Shown: piece by piece, positions 17,693 to 26,674 of the stretch
Layout: each line of letters starts with the position of its first letter
How positions within the stretch are numbered: the first letter of the stretch is position 1
Source of the DNA: Steroidobacteraceae bacterium
GTDB taxonomy: Bacteria; Pseudomonadota; Gammaproteobacteria; Steroidobacterales; Steroidobacteraceae
Assembly (NCBI GenBank): GCA_019187185.1
Contig: JABAQU010000002.1
Location: forward strand, 297,248-361,247
Reading direction: 5' to 3'
Length of the DNA: 64,000 nt
Notes under the pieces: generated by a model
What the model was told of the DNA's origin: nothing
Seen by the model: only the letters and a program-made list of their open reading frames with translations
Database searches by the model: none
Position numbers and translations under genes: made by a program

Positions 17693-19759
17693 ATGGCAAA
17701 CGCACTGGCCCGTGAAACGAGTCCGTACCTGCTGCAGCACGCGGACAACCCGGTCGACTGGCATCCGTGGGGAGAGACTGCGCTCGCGCTCGCGCGCACG
17801 AGCGGCAAACCGATCCTGCTGTCGATCGGCTACTCCGCCTGCCACTGGTGCCACGTAATGGCGCACGAGTCGTTCGAAGACCCGGCGACCGCGCAGGTGA
17901 TGAACGAGCTCTATGTCAACGTGAAGGTCGATCGCGAGGAGCGCCCCGACCTCGACCGCATCTACCAGATCGCACAGCAGATGCTGACACAGCGCAGTGG
18001 CGGCTGGCCGCTCACGATGTTCCTCGCGCACGACGACCAGCGACCCTTCTTCGGCGGCACGTACTTCCCGCCCGAGCCCCGCCATGGCATGCCGGCGTTT
18101 CGCGATGTGCTCGTGCGCGTCGCGGAGTACTACCGCGAGCACCAGCGCGAGCTGCGGCAACAGAATGACGCGCTGATGGAGGCCTTCGCGACCCTCGAGT
18201 CGCCGCCGGCCGATGCGGGCACGACCCTCGACGATGCGCCGCTGCGCGCGTTTCGCAGCCAGATTGAGCGGTCGTTCGATCGTGCGCACGGCGGCTTCGG
18301 CGGCGCGCCGAAGTTTCCGCACCCGACGAGCATCGACCGGCTGATGCGCGACTGGCATGCCACCGCGACGACGCCCGAACCCGACCTGCACGCGCTCTAC
18401 ATGGCGACCCTCACGCTGACCCGCATGGCCGAAGGCGGCATCTTCGATCACCTGGCGGGTGGCTTCTGCCGTTACAGCGTCGACGCGGAGTGGATGATTC
18501 CCCACTTCGAGAAGATGCTGTACGACAACGGCGCGCTGCTCGCGAGCTACGCGGGCGCCGCCGTCGCGACCGGCGAGCCGCTGTTCGCGCGTGCCGCCGC
18601 GCACACGGCCGCGTGGCTGCTCGCCGACCTGCAGTCGCCCGAGGGTGGCTTCTGGTCGAGCCGCGACGCGGACTCGGAAGGCCATGAAGGCCGGTACTAC
18701 ATCTGGACCCCGAACGAAGCGCAGGCCGTGCTCGACGATCGGCAGTTCGCGGTATTCGCCGCGCGCTTTGGCCTCGATCGCCCGCCGAATTTCGAGGGCG
18801 CCTGGCATCTGCACGCGTACCGCAGCGTCGAAGACGTCGCCGGGGAGCGCGGCGAGACGCCCGATGCGGTTGCCGCGACGCTCGATGCGGCGCGCGAGCG
18901 GCTGCTCGCAGTGCGCGAGCGGCGTGTTCCGCCCGCCCGCGACGAGAAGATACTCACGAGCTGGAACGCGATCGCGATCCGCGGCCTCGCGATCGCGGCC
19001 CGCGCGCTCGCGGAGCCGGCGCTCGCCGACGCTGCCTCACGCGCACTCGACGACATTCGCCGTACCCAGTGGCGCGAGGGCCGCCTGCTCGCGACACGCA
19101 AGGATGGGCGCGCACACCTGAACGCCTATCTCGACGACCATGCGCTGCTCGCCGATGCGACACTCGAGCTGCTGCAGGTCCGGTGGCGCAGCGCGGATCT
19201 CGCGTTCGTGCGCGAACTCCTCGAGGCGCTGCTCGCACACTTCGAGGATCGCGACGCGGGCGGCTTCTGGTTCACCTCGCACGACCACGAGCCGCTGATC
19301 CATCGCTCGAAGAGCTTTGCGGACGACGCGACACCGAGCGGCAATGCGGTCGCCGCCACGGTGCTGCAACGTGCGGGATATCTCCTCGGCGAACCTCGCT
19401 GGCTCGCAGCCGCCGAGCGAACGCTGCGTGCAAGCTGGAGCGGAGTCTCGCGCCAGCCGCAGGCCCACGCCTCGATGCTCACCGTGCTCGAGGAGTTCCT
19501 GCACGCGCCCGAGATCGTGATCCTGCGCGGCGCAGCCGCCGACATCGCCACCTGGCAGCGCGAGCTCGCGCGCCTCTACGCCCCGCGCCGCCTCGTCTTC
19601 GCGATCCCCGCGGACGCGCCGGGTCTGCCTGAGGCCCTCGCGGACAAGGCGCCGCGCGGTCCCGCCGTCGCCTATGTCTGTCGCGGCAGCACCTGCAGCG
19701 CGCCGATCGAGGACCTCAGCGTGCTGCTGCGGAACCTGCGGCTGGCGCTTTCGTCCTGA
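17693..19759 (+). CDS. Thioredoxin-domain protein, YyaL (DUF255) family
   Basis: A 688-residue protein with an N-terminal thioredoxin-like domain (about 1-165) carrying C50-H-W-C53 in SACHWCHVM and the family signature NPVDWHPWG. The rest is a six-hairpin alpha/alpha-barrel-like region ([38 protein letters not shown]). This is the conserved YyaL/SPATA20 family; the substrate is not established. It is predicted cytoplasmic, with no signal peptide. The long frame upstream of ATG 17693 is antisense to rlmI. The 3' end overlaps the convergent RidA-like gene by 44 bp. Confidence 0.9.
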   Translation: MANALARETSPYLLQHADNPVDWHPWGETALALARTSGKPILLSIGYSACHWCHVMAHESFEDPATAQVMNELYVNVKVDREERPDLDRIYQIAQQMLTQRSGGWPLTMFLAHDDQRPFFGGTYFPPEPRHGMPAFRDVLVRVAEYYREHQRELRQQNDALMEAFATLESPPADAGTTLDDAPLRAFRSQIERSFDRAHGGFGGAPKFPHPTSIDRLMRDWHATATTPEPDLHALYMATLTLTRMAEGGIFDHLAGGFCRYSVDAEWMIPHFEKMLYDNGALLASYAGAAVATGEPLFARAAAHTAAWLLADLQSPEGGFWSSRDADSEGHEGRYYIWTPNEAQAVLDDRQFAVFAARFGLDRPPNFEGAWHLHAYRSVEDVAGERGETPDAVAATLDAARERLLAVRERRVPPARDEKILTSWNAIAIRGLAIAARALAEPALADAASRALDDIRRTQWREGRLLATRKDGRAHLNAYLDDHALLADATLELLQVRWRSADLAFVRELLEALLAHFEDRDAGGFWFTSHDHEPLIHRSKSFADDATPSGNAVAATVLQRAGYLLGEPRWLAAAERTLRASWSGVSRQPQAHASMLTVLEEFLHAPEIVILRGAAADIATWQRELARLYAPRRLVFAIPADAPGLPEALADKAPRGPAVAYVCRGSTCSAPIEDLSVLLRNLRLALSS

Positions 19760-20195
19760 CCGCGACGCCGAGCACCTCGAAGCGCGCTCCGCGCAGCAGC
19801 GGGCCACTGCCGATGAACGCGCGCGCCGGGAACCCGCCCTTGAAGTAGCCGCTGTACACACGGTTGAAGGTGTCGTAGTGGGCGAGATCAGGGCAGAACA
19901 CGGTCACCGAGACGAGGTCGTCCATCGCAAAGCCCGCCGCCTCGACCGTTTTCCGGATGCCGTCCATCACGAGCCGCGCCTCGGCCTCGGCATCGGCGGG
20001 CGGCAGCTGCGTCTTCGGATCGAGGCCGAGGTGCCCTGCGACATAGAGCGTGTCGCCCGCGCGCACGGCATTGCTGAAGGGCAGCGGCGTTCCATCCAGT
20101 CGCTGCCCGCCGAAATGCTCACGATCCGTGCCGCCCGCGACAGCCGCACCGCACAGCACGAGTCCCATCACCACACTGACGATCGTGTTACGCAT
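19716..20195 (-). CDS. Exported RidA-family protein
   Basis: A 159-residue protein: a signal peptide (about 1-21, ending GAAVAGG) followed by a RidA/YjgF domain with [35 protein letters not shown] and [24 protein letters not shown], where the conserved arginine is kept. RidA enzymes deaminate reactive enamines from PLP enzymes in the cytoplasm, so export is unusual and may mark a different role. It is the last gene of an operon behind a PLP decarboxylase and a HIT protein. Confidence 0.85.
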   Translation of the reverse strand: MRNTIVSVVMGLVLCGAAVAGGTDREHFGGQRLDGTPLPFSNAVRAGDTLYVAGHLGLDPKTQLPPADAEAEARLVMDGIRKTVEAAGFAMDDLVSVTVFCPDLAHYDTFNRVYSGYFKGGFPARAFIGSGPLLRGARFEVLGVAVRTKAPAAGSAAAR

Positions 20196-20213
20196 GCTCT
20201 TGCCTCCCGTTGC

Positions 20214-20657
20214 TCATGCGATGCCGAGTTCCCGCCGCAGCGCCGCGGCAAGCGGCGCGCTCGCCGCCGCGTCGAAGGGCGCGGCGCTCGCCCAATCGTA
20301 CGCCCACGGCTGGGCGGTGCGCAGCGCCTCGGGCTCGTCCGCGTAGCGCGGGATCACGTGCGCGTGCAGCGCCGGCTCGACGTTGCCGTAGATTGCATAG
20401 TTGATGCGCACCGCCATCGTCGCGCGGAGCAGCGCGTCGCCGAGGCGCGCCATGTCGGCGAGGAACTGCGCACGTGCCGGTTCCGTGAGGGCGTTGAGCT
20501 GCGGCACGACCGGGTCCGGCAGCAGCAGCAGGTAGCCGCGCACGAACTGCCGGGGGCCGAACACCGCCCAGCCCGAAGCGAGACGCGCGAGGCAGCGCGG
20601 CTCGCGGCCGGCGCGCAGCGCCTCGACGTCGCGGTGGATCGCGGTGTCGTCGTTCAC
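20214..20657 (-). CDS. HIT-like (histidine triad) family protein
   Basis: A 147-residue protein with the HIT-fold pattern: GYLLLLPDPVVPQLNAL, then MAVRINYAIYGNVEPALHAHVIPRY. In the H-x-H-x-H motif the first histidine is alanine (ALHAHVI), while the positions of the nucleophile and the last histidine are kept. Family members hydrolyse nucleotide conjugates such as Ap4A or AMP-lysine; the substrate here is unknown. The start is GTG 20657, 11 bp after the decarboxylase stop. A longer frame upstream runs through the decarboxylase in a different frame and is not coding. Confidence 0.75.
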   Translation of the reverse strand: MNDDTAIHRDVEALRAGREPRCLARLASGWAVFGPRQFVRGYLLLLPDPVVPQLNALTEPARAQFLADMARLGDALLRATMAVRINYAIYGNVEPALHAHVIPRYADEPEALRTAQPWAYDWASAAPFDAAASAPLAAALRRELGIA

Positions 20658-20668
20658 GCGCGCTGCGC

Positions 20669-21850
20669 TCAGACGCCGCCCGCATCGCCCGGGCGGCGGT
20701 TCACCGCCACGACCGTCGCGCGGGGAAAGAAGTTGAACTCCGAGGCGCTCGCCCAGGTATAGGCGCCCATCGAGCGCCCGACGATCAGGTCGCCCACCTT
20801 CAGGCGCGGCAGCATCAGGTTCTCGGCGATGACGTCGATGCTGTCGCAGGTCGGGCCGGCGAGCACCGACGGCAACCGCTCCTCCCCGTCGCGCAGCGCT
20901 TCGACCGGGTAGCGCGCGTGGTCGTACAGCTGGCCGCTGTAGGAGCCGTACAACCCGTCGTCGAGGTAGTACCACCAGTGTCCCTCGCGCTCGGCACGCC
21001 CCATCACGCTCGCGACCCCGATGGCGGCCGGACCCGCGATGTAGCGGCCGGGTTCGGCGATCACGCGCACGCGGCGCGGCAGCTTTGCGAGCGCCGCGCG
21101 CAGCGGCGCGCAGAAGCGGCCGATTTCGGGCGCGCGCTCGCCATAGCCGATCGGGAAGCCGCCACCGATGTCGAGCGTGTCGAATGGTCCGAGCCGCTCG
21201 CGGCGTGCCTGACCGAGCAGGCGCAGGCAGGTTTCGATGGCCTCGAGGTGCTTCAGCGCATTGGGTGCCTGCGAGCCGACATGGAACGACAGCCCGCGCA
21301 CCACGAGACCGAGGCCGCGCGCGCGGCGCGCAAGCGTGGGCAACGCCTCCGGATCGCAGCCGAACTTGCGTGACAGGTCGCAGACGGCGCCCGGGGCACG
21401 GAACGACACGCGCAGCAGCAGCTCGGCATCGCCCCGCCAGGGAATGAACTTCTCGAGTTCGTCGATGTTGTCGGCCACGAACACGCGCACGCCCGCGTGC
21501 ACGGCGTTGCGGATGTCCGCGTCACGCTTGATCGGATGGGTGTGGATGCAGCGCGCGGGATCGATGCCGAGCCGCGAGACGAGCTGCACCTCCCCCGTGG
21601 TCGCGAGGTCGAACCAGCCGCCCTCGTCGCGGATCGTCTCGATGACTGCCGCGTGCGGCAGGGGCTTCAGCGCGTAGTGCAGGTCGACCCCGGGCAGCGC
21701 ACGCGCGAGGTTGCGGTACTGGGCGCGCACCCGCGCGCAGTCGACGATCAGCAGCGGCGAGCCGAACTCCGCGACGAGCCGGCGGATGTGCTCGGGCGTG
21801 AACGGGTCGATCCAGCGGGGGGCGGAGCGCCGGCGGCGCGTCGTCTGCAT
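20669..21850 (-). CDS. Type III PLP-dependent (ornithine-type) decarboxylase
   Basis: A 393-residue alanine-racemase-fold decarboxylase of the ornithine/diaminopimelate group. K62 in HYALKPLPH is the PLP lysine. LSFHVGSQ, DIGGGFPIGYGE and EPGRYIAG form the PLP phosphate and substrate sites, and GPTCDSIDVI carries the catalytic cysteine typical of ornithine decarboxylases. It probably makes putrescine, or cadaverine if it accepts lysine; the exact substrate cannot be read. It is first in an operon with the HIT and RidA-like genes and divergent from the AAA ATPase gene. Confidence 0.87.
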   Translation of the reverse strand: MQTTRRRRSAPRWIDPFTPEHIRRLVAEFGSPLLIVDCARVRAQYRNLARALPGVDLHYALKPLPHAAVIETIRDEGGWFDLATTGEVQLVSRLGIDPARCIHTHPIKRDADIRNAVHAGVRVFVADNIDELEKFIPWRGDAELLLRVSFRAPGAVCDLSRKFGCDPEALPTLARRARGLGLVVRGLSFHVGSQAPNALKHLEAIETCLRLLGQARRERLGPFDTLDIGGGFPIGYGERAPEIGRFCAPLRAALAKLPRRVRVIAEPGRYIAGPAAIGVASVMGRAEREGHWWYYLDDGLYGSYSGQLYDHARYPVEALRDGEERLPSVLAGPTCDSIDVIAENLMLPRLKVGDLIVGRSMGAYTWASASEFNFFPRATVVAVNRRPGDAGGV

Positions 21851-21907
21851 TTGTGACGCATTGTCGGGAATGCGCGCCGGTGCCGCAAGCGCGTGCCCGG
21901 CTTTTGC

Positions 21908-21913
21908 TACATT
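21908..21913 (+). promoter_or_regulatory. -10-like TACATT near the AAA ATPase start
   Basis: TACATT ends 8 nt before ATG 21922 and no Shine-Dalgarno sequence is visible in between. It fits the near-leaderless promoter pattern seen elsewhere in this window. Confidence 0.3.
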
Positions 21914-21921
21914 GTGCCTCC

Positions 21922-23427
21922 ATGCAGACGCCCCCTGCCGCCGACCCGCACGCCGAGCTGCAGACGCTCCTGTCCTCCCGCATCGCGCTGATCGCCTTCG
22001 AGAGCCGCGACGAGCAGCGCTCGCTCGCCCTGCTGCGCGACGCGGCAGCGCGCGCGCGGCGCCCGGGCGGCTCGGGCGTGTTCGTCTGGAGCGCCACCGA
22101 GGGGCTGCGGCGCATCGACCGCGACATGGGCGCGCCACAGCGCCATCTGACGGAGCCGGCCGTGCTGCTGCGCCATCTCAAGTCGACGCCAATGCCGGGC
22201 GTGTACATCCTGCTCGACTTCCATCCGTACCTCGCCGATCCCGTCAACGTGCGCATGCTGAAGGACGCAGTGCAGGGCGCGCCGGACGGCGCGCGCACGA
22301 TCGTCCTGATGAGCCACGAGATCACGCTGCCGGCGGAACTCGCGACCCTGGCCGCCCACTTTCGCCCGGCGCTGCCCGAGTTGAATGAACGGCGGATGAT
22401 CGTCACGCGCCTCGTCGACGAATGGCAACGCCAGCACCGGGGGCGCGCGCCGAAGGTCGACCGCGCGGCGCTCGCGCGGATCGTCGACAACCTCGCCGGC
22501 CTCACGGCGGCCGACGCCGAGCGGCTCGTGCGACGCGTGCTCTATGACGACGGCGCCATCACCACTGACGATCTCGCCGCCGTGCAGGCCGGCAAGTACG
22601 AGCTGCTGAACCGCCACGGCACGCTCGACTTCGAGCCCGACACCGCGCGCTTCGCCGACATCGGCGGGCTGGCGAACCTGCGCCGCTGGGTGGAGTCCCG
22701 CAAGGCCGCCTTCGACGGCAGCGCCCCGGGACTCGAGGCGCCGCGCGGCGTGCTGCTGCTCGGTGTACAGGGCTGCGGCAAGAGCCTCGCGGCGCGGGCC
22801 GTGGCGGGCCTGTTCGGCGTGCCGCTGCTGCGCTTCGACTTCGCGGCGCTCTACAGCAAGTGGCAGGGGGAGTCGGAGCGCAACCTGCGCGACACCCTCG
22901 CCTCGGCCGATGCACTCGCGCCATGCGTCCTCTGGATCGACGAGATCGAGAAGGCGCTTGCAGCCGGCGACGACGACACAGGCTCGGGCCGGCGCATTCT
23001 CGGCGCATTCCTCACATGGATGGCCGAGCGGCGTTCGGCCGTGTTCATCGTCGCGACCGCGAACGACGTGACGGTGCTGCCGCCCGAACTACTGCGCAAG
23101 GGCCGCTTCGACGAGGTGTTCTTCGTCGACCTGCCCGACACCGCAACGCGCGCGGCGATCCTCGCGATCCATGCCCGCAAGCGCGACATTCCGCTGACGC
23201 CTGCCGAGGCGCTGCAGCTCGCGCGCGCATCCGCCGAGTTCTCCGGGGCCGAGCTCGAACAGGCGATCGTCGCCGCCCGCTACACGGCGCATGCAGAGGA
23301 TGCGCGGCCCGACGCCGCCGCGATCGCGCGCGAGATCGAAGCGACGCGACCGCTCGCGGTGCTGATGGCCGAACAGGTGGCGTCACTGCGCGCCTGGGCG
23401 CGGGATCGAACGGTGCCCGCGGATTGA
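21922..23427 (+). CDS. AAA+ ATPase, Ycf46-like
   Basis: A 501-residue protein. The N-terminal part (about 1-220) resembles the ATPase-like non-catalytic region of Ycf46 proteins (SRIALIAFESRDEQR, VYILLDFHPYL, MSHEITLPAEL). The C-terminal AAA+ module has Walker A GVQGCGKS (about residue 280), Walker B VLWIDEIEKAL (about 336), sensor-1 ATANDV and arginine-finger region LRKGRFDEVFFVDLP. Ycf46 is known from cyanobacteria and plastids with no firm biochemical role. The stop overlaps a TTG start of the CAP-domain gene (TTGA), so the two are probably coupled. Confidence 0.88.
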   Translation: MQTPPAADPHAELQTLLSSRIALIAFESRDEQRSLALLRDAAARARRPGGSGVFVWSATEGLRRIDRDMGAPQRHLTEPAVLLRHLKSTPMPGVYILLDFHPYLADPVNVRMLKDAVQGAPDGARTIVLMSHEITLPAELATLAAHFRPALPELNERRMIVTRLVDEWQRQHRGRAPKVDRAALARIVDNLAGLTAADAERLVRRVLYDDGAITTDDLAAVQAGKYELLNRHGTLDFEPDTARFADIGGLANLRRWVESRKAAFDGSAPGLEAPRGVLLLGVQGCGKSLAARAVAGLFGVPLLRFDFAALYSKWQGESERNLRDTLASADALAPCVLWIDEIEKALAAGDDDTGSGRRILGAFLTWMAERRSAVFIVATANDVTVLPPELLRKGRFDEVFFVDLPDTATRAAILAIHARKRDIPLTPAEALQLARASAEFSGAELEQAIVAARYTAHAEDARPDAAAIAREIEATRPLAVLMAEQVASLRAWARDRTVPAD

Positions 23428-24008
23428 ACAACAGACGCAGTATCCGGTGGTCGGTTGCGCCCGGCATGCTGGCGCTCGCCGCGCTGGGGGTCGTCGCGCT
23501 GGCCGTTGCGTGCGCGGCGAACACGGCGGCAAACCCGACGGCGAGTCCGGCGGCGAGGCCGCCCGCACCGCCCCGCGCGCAGGATGCCGCCGCTGCCGGT
23601 GCGCGCGTGCTGACCCTCGTGAATCGTGCACGCGCCGCGCCACGCCGCTGCGGTTCGAAGGCGATTCCCGCGACATCGCCGCTCACGCGCAACGGCGAGC
23701 TCGATGCGGTGGCGCTCGCCTATGCAGAGGAACTCGTCCGACTCGGCCGCTTCGACCACCGGGGCGCGGACGGCAGCCTCGCCGTCGATCGCGTGGCACG
23801 CAGCGGCTACCGCGCGCGCATTGTCGGCGAAAACCTGGCGGCCGGCCCGACCACGGCCGACGAGGTCGTCGCAGGCTGGCTCGCAAGCCCGGGCCACTGC
23901 GAGAACGTGATGGAAGCGCGCTTCACGCAGATGGGCATCGCGTACGTGGACAAACCCGCCAGTCGCTACGGCATCATCTGGGTGCAGCTGTTCGCTGCGC
24001 CACGCTAG
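23424..24008 (+). CDS. CAP/SCP-domain secreted or lipid-anchored protein
   Basis: A 194-residue protein with a hydrophobic N-terminal segment (MLALAALGVVALAVACAAN, possibly a lipobox at VACA) and a CAP domain. Markers are LVNRARAAP, LTRNGELDAVALAYAEEL, FDHRGADG, GENLAAG and WLASPGHCENVM, the usual CAP1-CAP2 residues including the histidine pair. Bacterial CAP proteins are extracytoplasmic and poorly understood. TTG 23424 overlaps the ATPase stop; ATG 23466 is an alternative that would shorten the signal. It overlaps the convergent TPR gene by 4 bp. Confidence 0.8.
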   Translation: MNNRRSIRWSVAPGMLALAALGVVALAVACAANTAANPTASPAARPPAPPRAQDAAAAGARVLTLVNRARAAPRRCGSKAIPATSPLTRNGELDAVALAYAEELVRLGRFDHRGADGSLAVDRVARSGYRARIVGENLAAGPTTADEVVAGWLASPGHCENVMEARFTQMGIAYVDKPASRYGIIWVQLFAAPR

Positions 24009-25642
24009 CGCCGTGCGACGAAATCCCGCGCTTCCTCGAGCGCGCCCTGCCGTGTGCCGTGTGCGGCGACCTCGAGCAATTGCGCGTAGTGGCCCCGCGC
24101 CTGCGTGGCATCGCCCAGCGCTCGCGCGGCCCGTGCCGCGCCCAGCAGGCTGTTGAAACGCCGCGGATAGAGCTCCATGGCGCGCCGGTAGGCCGACAGC
24201 GCGTCGGACGGCCGCCCCATATCGAGATACAGATCGCCGAGCAGTTCGTGGGCGGGCAACGTGGGCCCGGGCGTCACGGCGTGCTTCGGTGTCGACGCCT
24301 CGAGTTCTGCCGCCTCGCGCATGAGCGCGATGCCGGACGCCGGCTGCCCCGCCGCGTACGCCGTCCACGCGTTCAGTTCGAGCACGAGTACGTGGATGCC
24401 TTGCGCGAACAGTTCCTCGCCCGACTCTCGCGTCGTGCGCTCGAGTTGCGCAAGGCGTTCGCCGGCGCGCCTCGCCTCGTCGAACTGCCGAAGGTGCGCC
24501 GCTCCGAGTCCGCGCGCGAACTGCGTGATCGCTTCGGGCCAAGGGTAGCGCTCCCAGTCGAGCGTGGCAGGCACGCGGGGAACGAGGGCGGCGGCCTCGC
24601 TCCACGCATGCCGCTCGAGCGCGACGCGGGCCGGAATCGACGACAGGTGAAAGGCCGTCTTGAACGTCGGTTCGAGGTGCGCGGTCGCGCTCAGGCGCTG
24701 CCATTGCCGGGCCGCCTCGTCATCCGCGCCCTGCTGCAGATACGCATAGACGAGATACTCGATGGCGTGCGGGAACTCGTCCCAGACGAACTCGCCGTGT
24801 TCGCCGGCAGGGTGTTCGAGCGCCGCATCCGCGGCCCGGAGATTGCCGCCGATCACGCCGTCCCAGTCGCCGAGCCGCGTGAAGATATGCGTCGGCATGT
24901 GCAGCGCGTGCGGATTGCGCGGCGCCAGGCGCGCGTACCGGCGCGTCACGTCGAGCAACTCGTGCTCGCGCCCCGGCATGTCGTTCGCGTGCACGAGGTA
25001 GTGCATCGCACCCGGGTGATCGGGATTTCTCTCGTAGATGCGCAGCAGGATGGCGGCCGCCCGATCCGCATTCGCGCGCGACACCTTGTCGGCCGGCGCA
25101 GTGGCGAGCAGCGCGAGCGCATAGAAAGCGCCCGCTTCGGGATCCTGCGGCGCGGACTCGTAGAGCCGCCGTGACGCTTCGGCCCAGCGTCGGATTCGAA
25201 GCCAGTAATCGGCCGACGCCGGATCGCGGAAGAACGCCTCTGCGGTTGAAATGAACAGCCGTTCCCGTTCCGTCGGTGCATCGAGGGCCTCGGCCCGCTG
25301 CACGGCAGCCCAGCCGCGCGCGAGATCGGCAGGCCCCGGACGCGTGGGCCAGAGTGGGTAGAACAGCGACGCCGCAATCCCCCACTGCGCCATCGCGCAA
25401 TGCGGGTCGGTGGCCGCCACCGCCTCGAAGGCGGCGCGCGCCTGCGGATAGGTCATGTGATGCAGCAGCGCGACGGCGTGGTTGAACTGCACCTGTGCCG
25501 GTTGCGAGCAGCTGACCGGGAAGTCGACGCGACCGAGGGCATGATCGGCGTGGCCCACCGGTTGCGCGGCACGCACCGCGGCTCCGTCCGCCAGCGAGGC
25601 GGCGGCCAGGATGAGGGCCGCGCAACGGCCGGACGCACTCAT
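24005..25642 (-). CDS. Exported tetratricopeptide-repeat protein
   Basis: A 545-residue protein starting with a signal peptide (MSASGRCAALILAAASLADGAAVRA). It is mostly helical, with TPR units at several places (HHMTYPQARAAFEAVAATDP near residue 55 and LLGDLYLDMGRPSDALSAYRRAMELYPRR near 455). The middle contains conserved-looking blocks, AMHYLVHANDMPGR and HALHMPTHIFTRLGDW, found in TPR proteins of unknown role in proteobacteria. It follows ilvE by 23 bp and may be the last gene of the bkd operon. Function unknown. Confidence 0.8.
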   Translation of the reverse strand: MSASGRCAALILAAASLADGAAVRAAQPVGHADHALGRVDFPVSCSQPAQVQFNHAVALLHHMTYPQARAAFEAVAATDPHCAMAQWGIAASLFYPLWPTRPGPADLARGWAAVQRAEALDAPTERERLFISTAEAFFRDPASADYWLRIRRWAEASRRLYESAPQDPEAGAFYALALLATAPADKVSRANADRAAAILLRIYERNPDHPGAMHYLVHANDMPGREHELLDVTRRYARLAPRNPHALHMPTHIFTRLGDWDGVIGGNLRAADAALEHPAGEHGEFVWDEFPHAIEYLVYAYLQQGADDEAARQWQRLSATAHLEPTFKTAFHLSSIPARVALERHAWSEAAALVPRVPATLDWERYPWPEAITQFARGLGAAHLRQFDEARRAGERLAQLERTTRESGEELFAQGIHVLVLELNAWTAYAAGQPASGIALMREAAELEASTPKHAVTPGPTLPAHELLGDLYLDMGRPSDALSAYRRAMELYPRRFNSLLGAARAARALGDATQARGHYAQLLEVAAHGTRQGALEEARDFVARR

Positions 25643-25665
25643 CGGCGCCTTCCCATGGCGTGCCC

Positions 25666-26670
25666 TCACACGCGCTCGATCCACCCCCGGGTATCCGGTG
25701 ACTGGCCCGTCTGGACCGCGACCAGGGCGGCACGCAGCCGCTGTGTCACCGGGCCGATCTCCCCGCTGCCCACGCGGTGCTCGCCCTTGCGCGTGACGAG
25801 CGTGCCGACACCCGCGAGCACGGCGGCAGTGCCGGAGAGCGCGGCTTCGCCCGACTTAACCCACTCGAGCATCTCGGCGACGTCGAAGGGGCGCTCCTCG
25901 ATGCGAAACCCCATGTCGCGCGCCATCGTCAGCAGCGAATCGCGGGTCACGCCGTGCAGGAACGAACTATCGAGGCTGCGCGTGAGCACATGGCCTTCGC
26001 GCAGCAGCAGGAAATTGGCGGCGCCCGTCTCCTGCACCGAACCGCCGGGGCAGAACAGCACCTGGTCGACCGCGAATTCCTTGCGTGCTTCGAGGGTGGG
26101 GCCCAGCGCGGCCGCATAGTTGCCGCCCGTCTTCACCACACCGAGATGCGAGGCCGTGCGCGTCTTCTGATCCTCGACGAAGATGCGCAGCGCCTTCGCG
26201 CCGCCGGAGAAATAGTCCCACACAGGGCTCGCGAGCACGACGAGCAGTGCGCTCGTGCTGGGGGTGGCGGCCGCGCCGATGTTCGGCGTCGTGCCGATGA
26301 GGAGCGGTCGCAGGTACAGTGCGCCCGGCGACTCGGGTACCTGCTCCCGGCATGCGCGGATGACCTCGCGCACCATGTCCGCGAGCTGTGCGGCATCGGG
26401 CTCGGGCAGCACGAGCTGGCGCGCGCTCTGGCGCATGCGCTCGATGTGCCGGTCCATCCGGAAGACGCCGGCACTGCCGTCGGGGCGCCGATACGCCTTG
26501 AAGCCCTCGAAGCACTCGCTGCCATAGTGCAGCACATGCGCGGCGGGATGCAGCGGCAGGGGCGCCACCGGCTTCAGTTCGTGCGCCTGCCAGCGGCCGT
26601 CGCGAAATTCCGCCACCGCCATCTTGTCCGTGAGTACCGTGCCGAAGGCCGGCCGTGCCGCGTCTTTCAT
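25666..26670 (-). CDS. ilvE: Branched-chain amino acid aminotransferase
   Basis: A 334-residue fold-type IV PLP enzyme interconverting Val, Leu, Ile and their 2-keto acids. Marks are HYGSECFEGFKAYR, YLRPLLIGT, the PLP lysine in GVVKTGGNYAAAL (about 178), QETGAANF and the phosphate-binding ALSGTAAVLAGVG. It lies 4 bp behind the dehydrogenase E2 gene, so here it probably supplies branched-chain keto acids for degradation. Confidence 0.94.
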   Translation of the reverse strand: MKDAARPAFGTVLTDKMAVAEFRDGRWQAHELKPVAPLPLHPAAHVLHYGSECFEGFKAYRRPDGSAGVFRMDRHIERMRQSARQLVLPEPDAAQLADMVREVIRACREQVPESPGALYLRPLLIGTTPNIGAAATPSTSALLVVLASPVWDYFSGGAKALRIFVEDQKTRTASHLGVVKTGGNYAAALGPTLEARKEFAVDQVLFCPGGSVQETGAANFLLLREGHVLTRSLDSSFLHGVTRDSLLTMARDMGFRIEERPFDVAEMLEWVKSGEAALSGTAAVLAGVGTLVTRKGEHRVGSGEIGPVTQRLRAALVAVQTGQSPDTRGWIERV

Positions 26671-26674
26671 CGTG

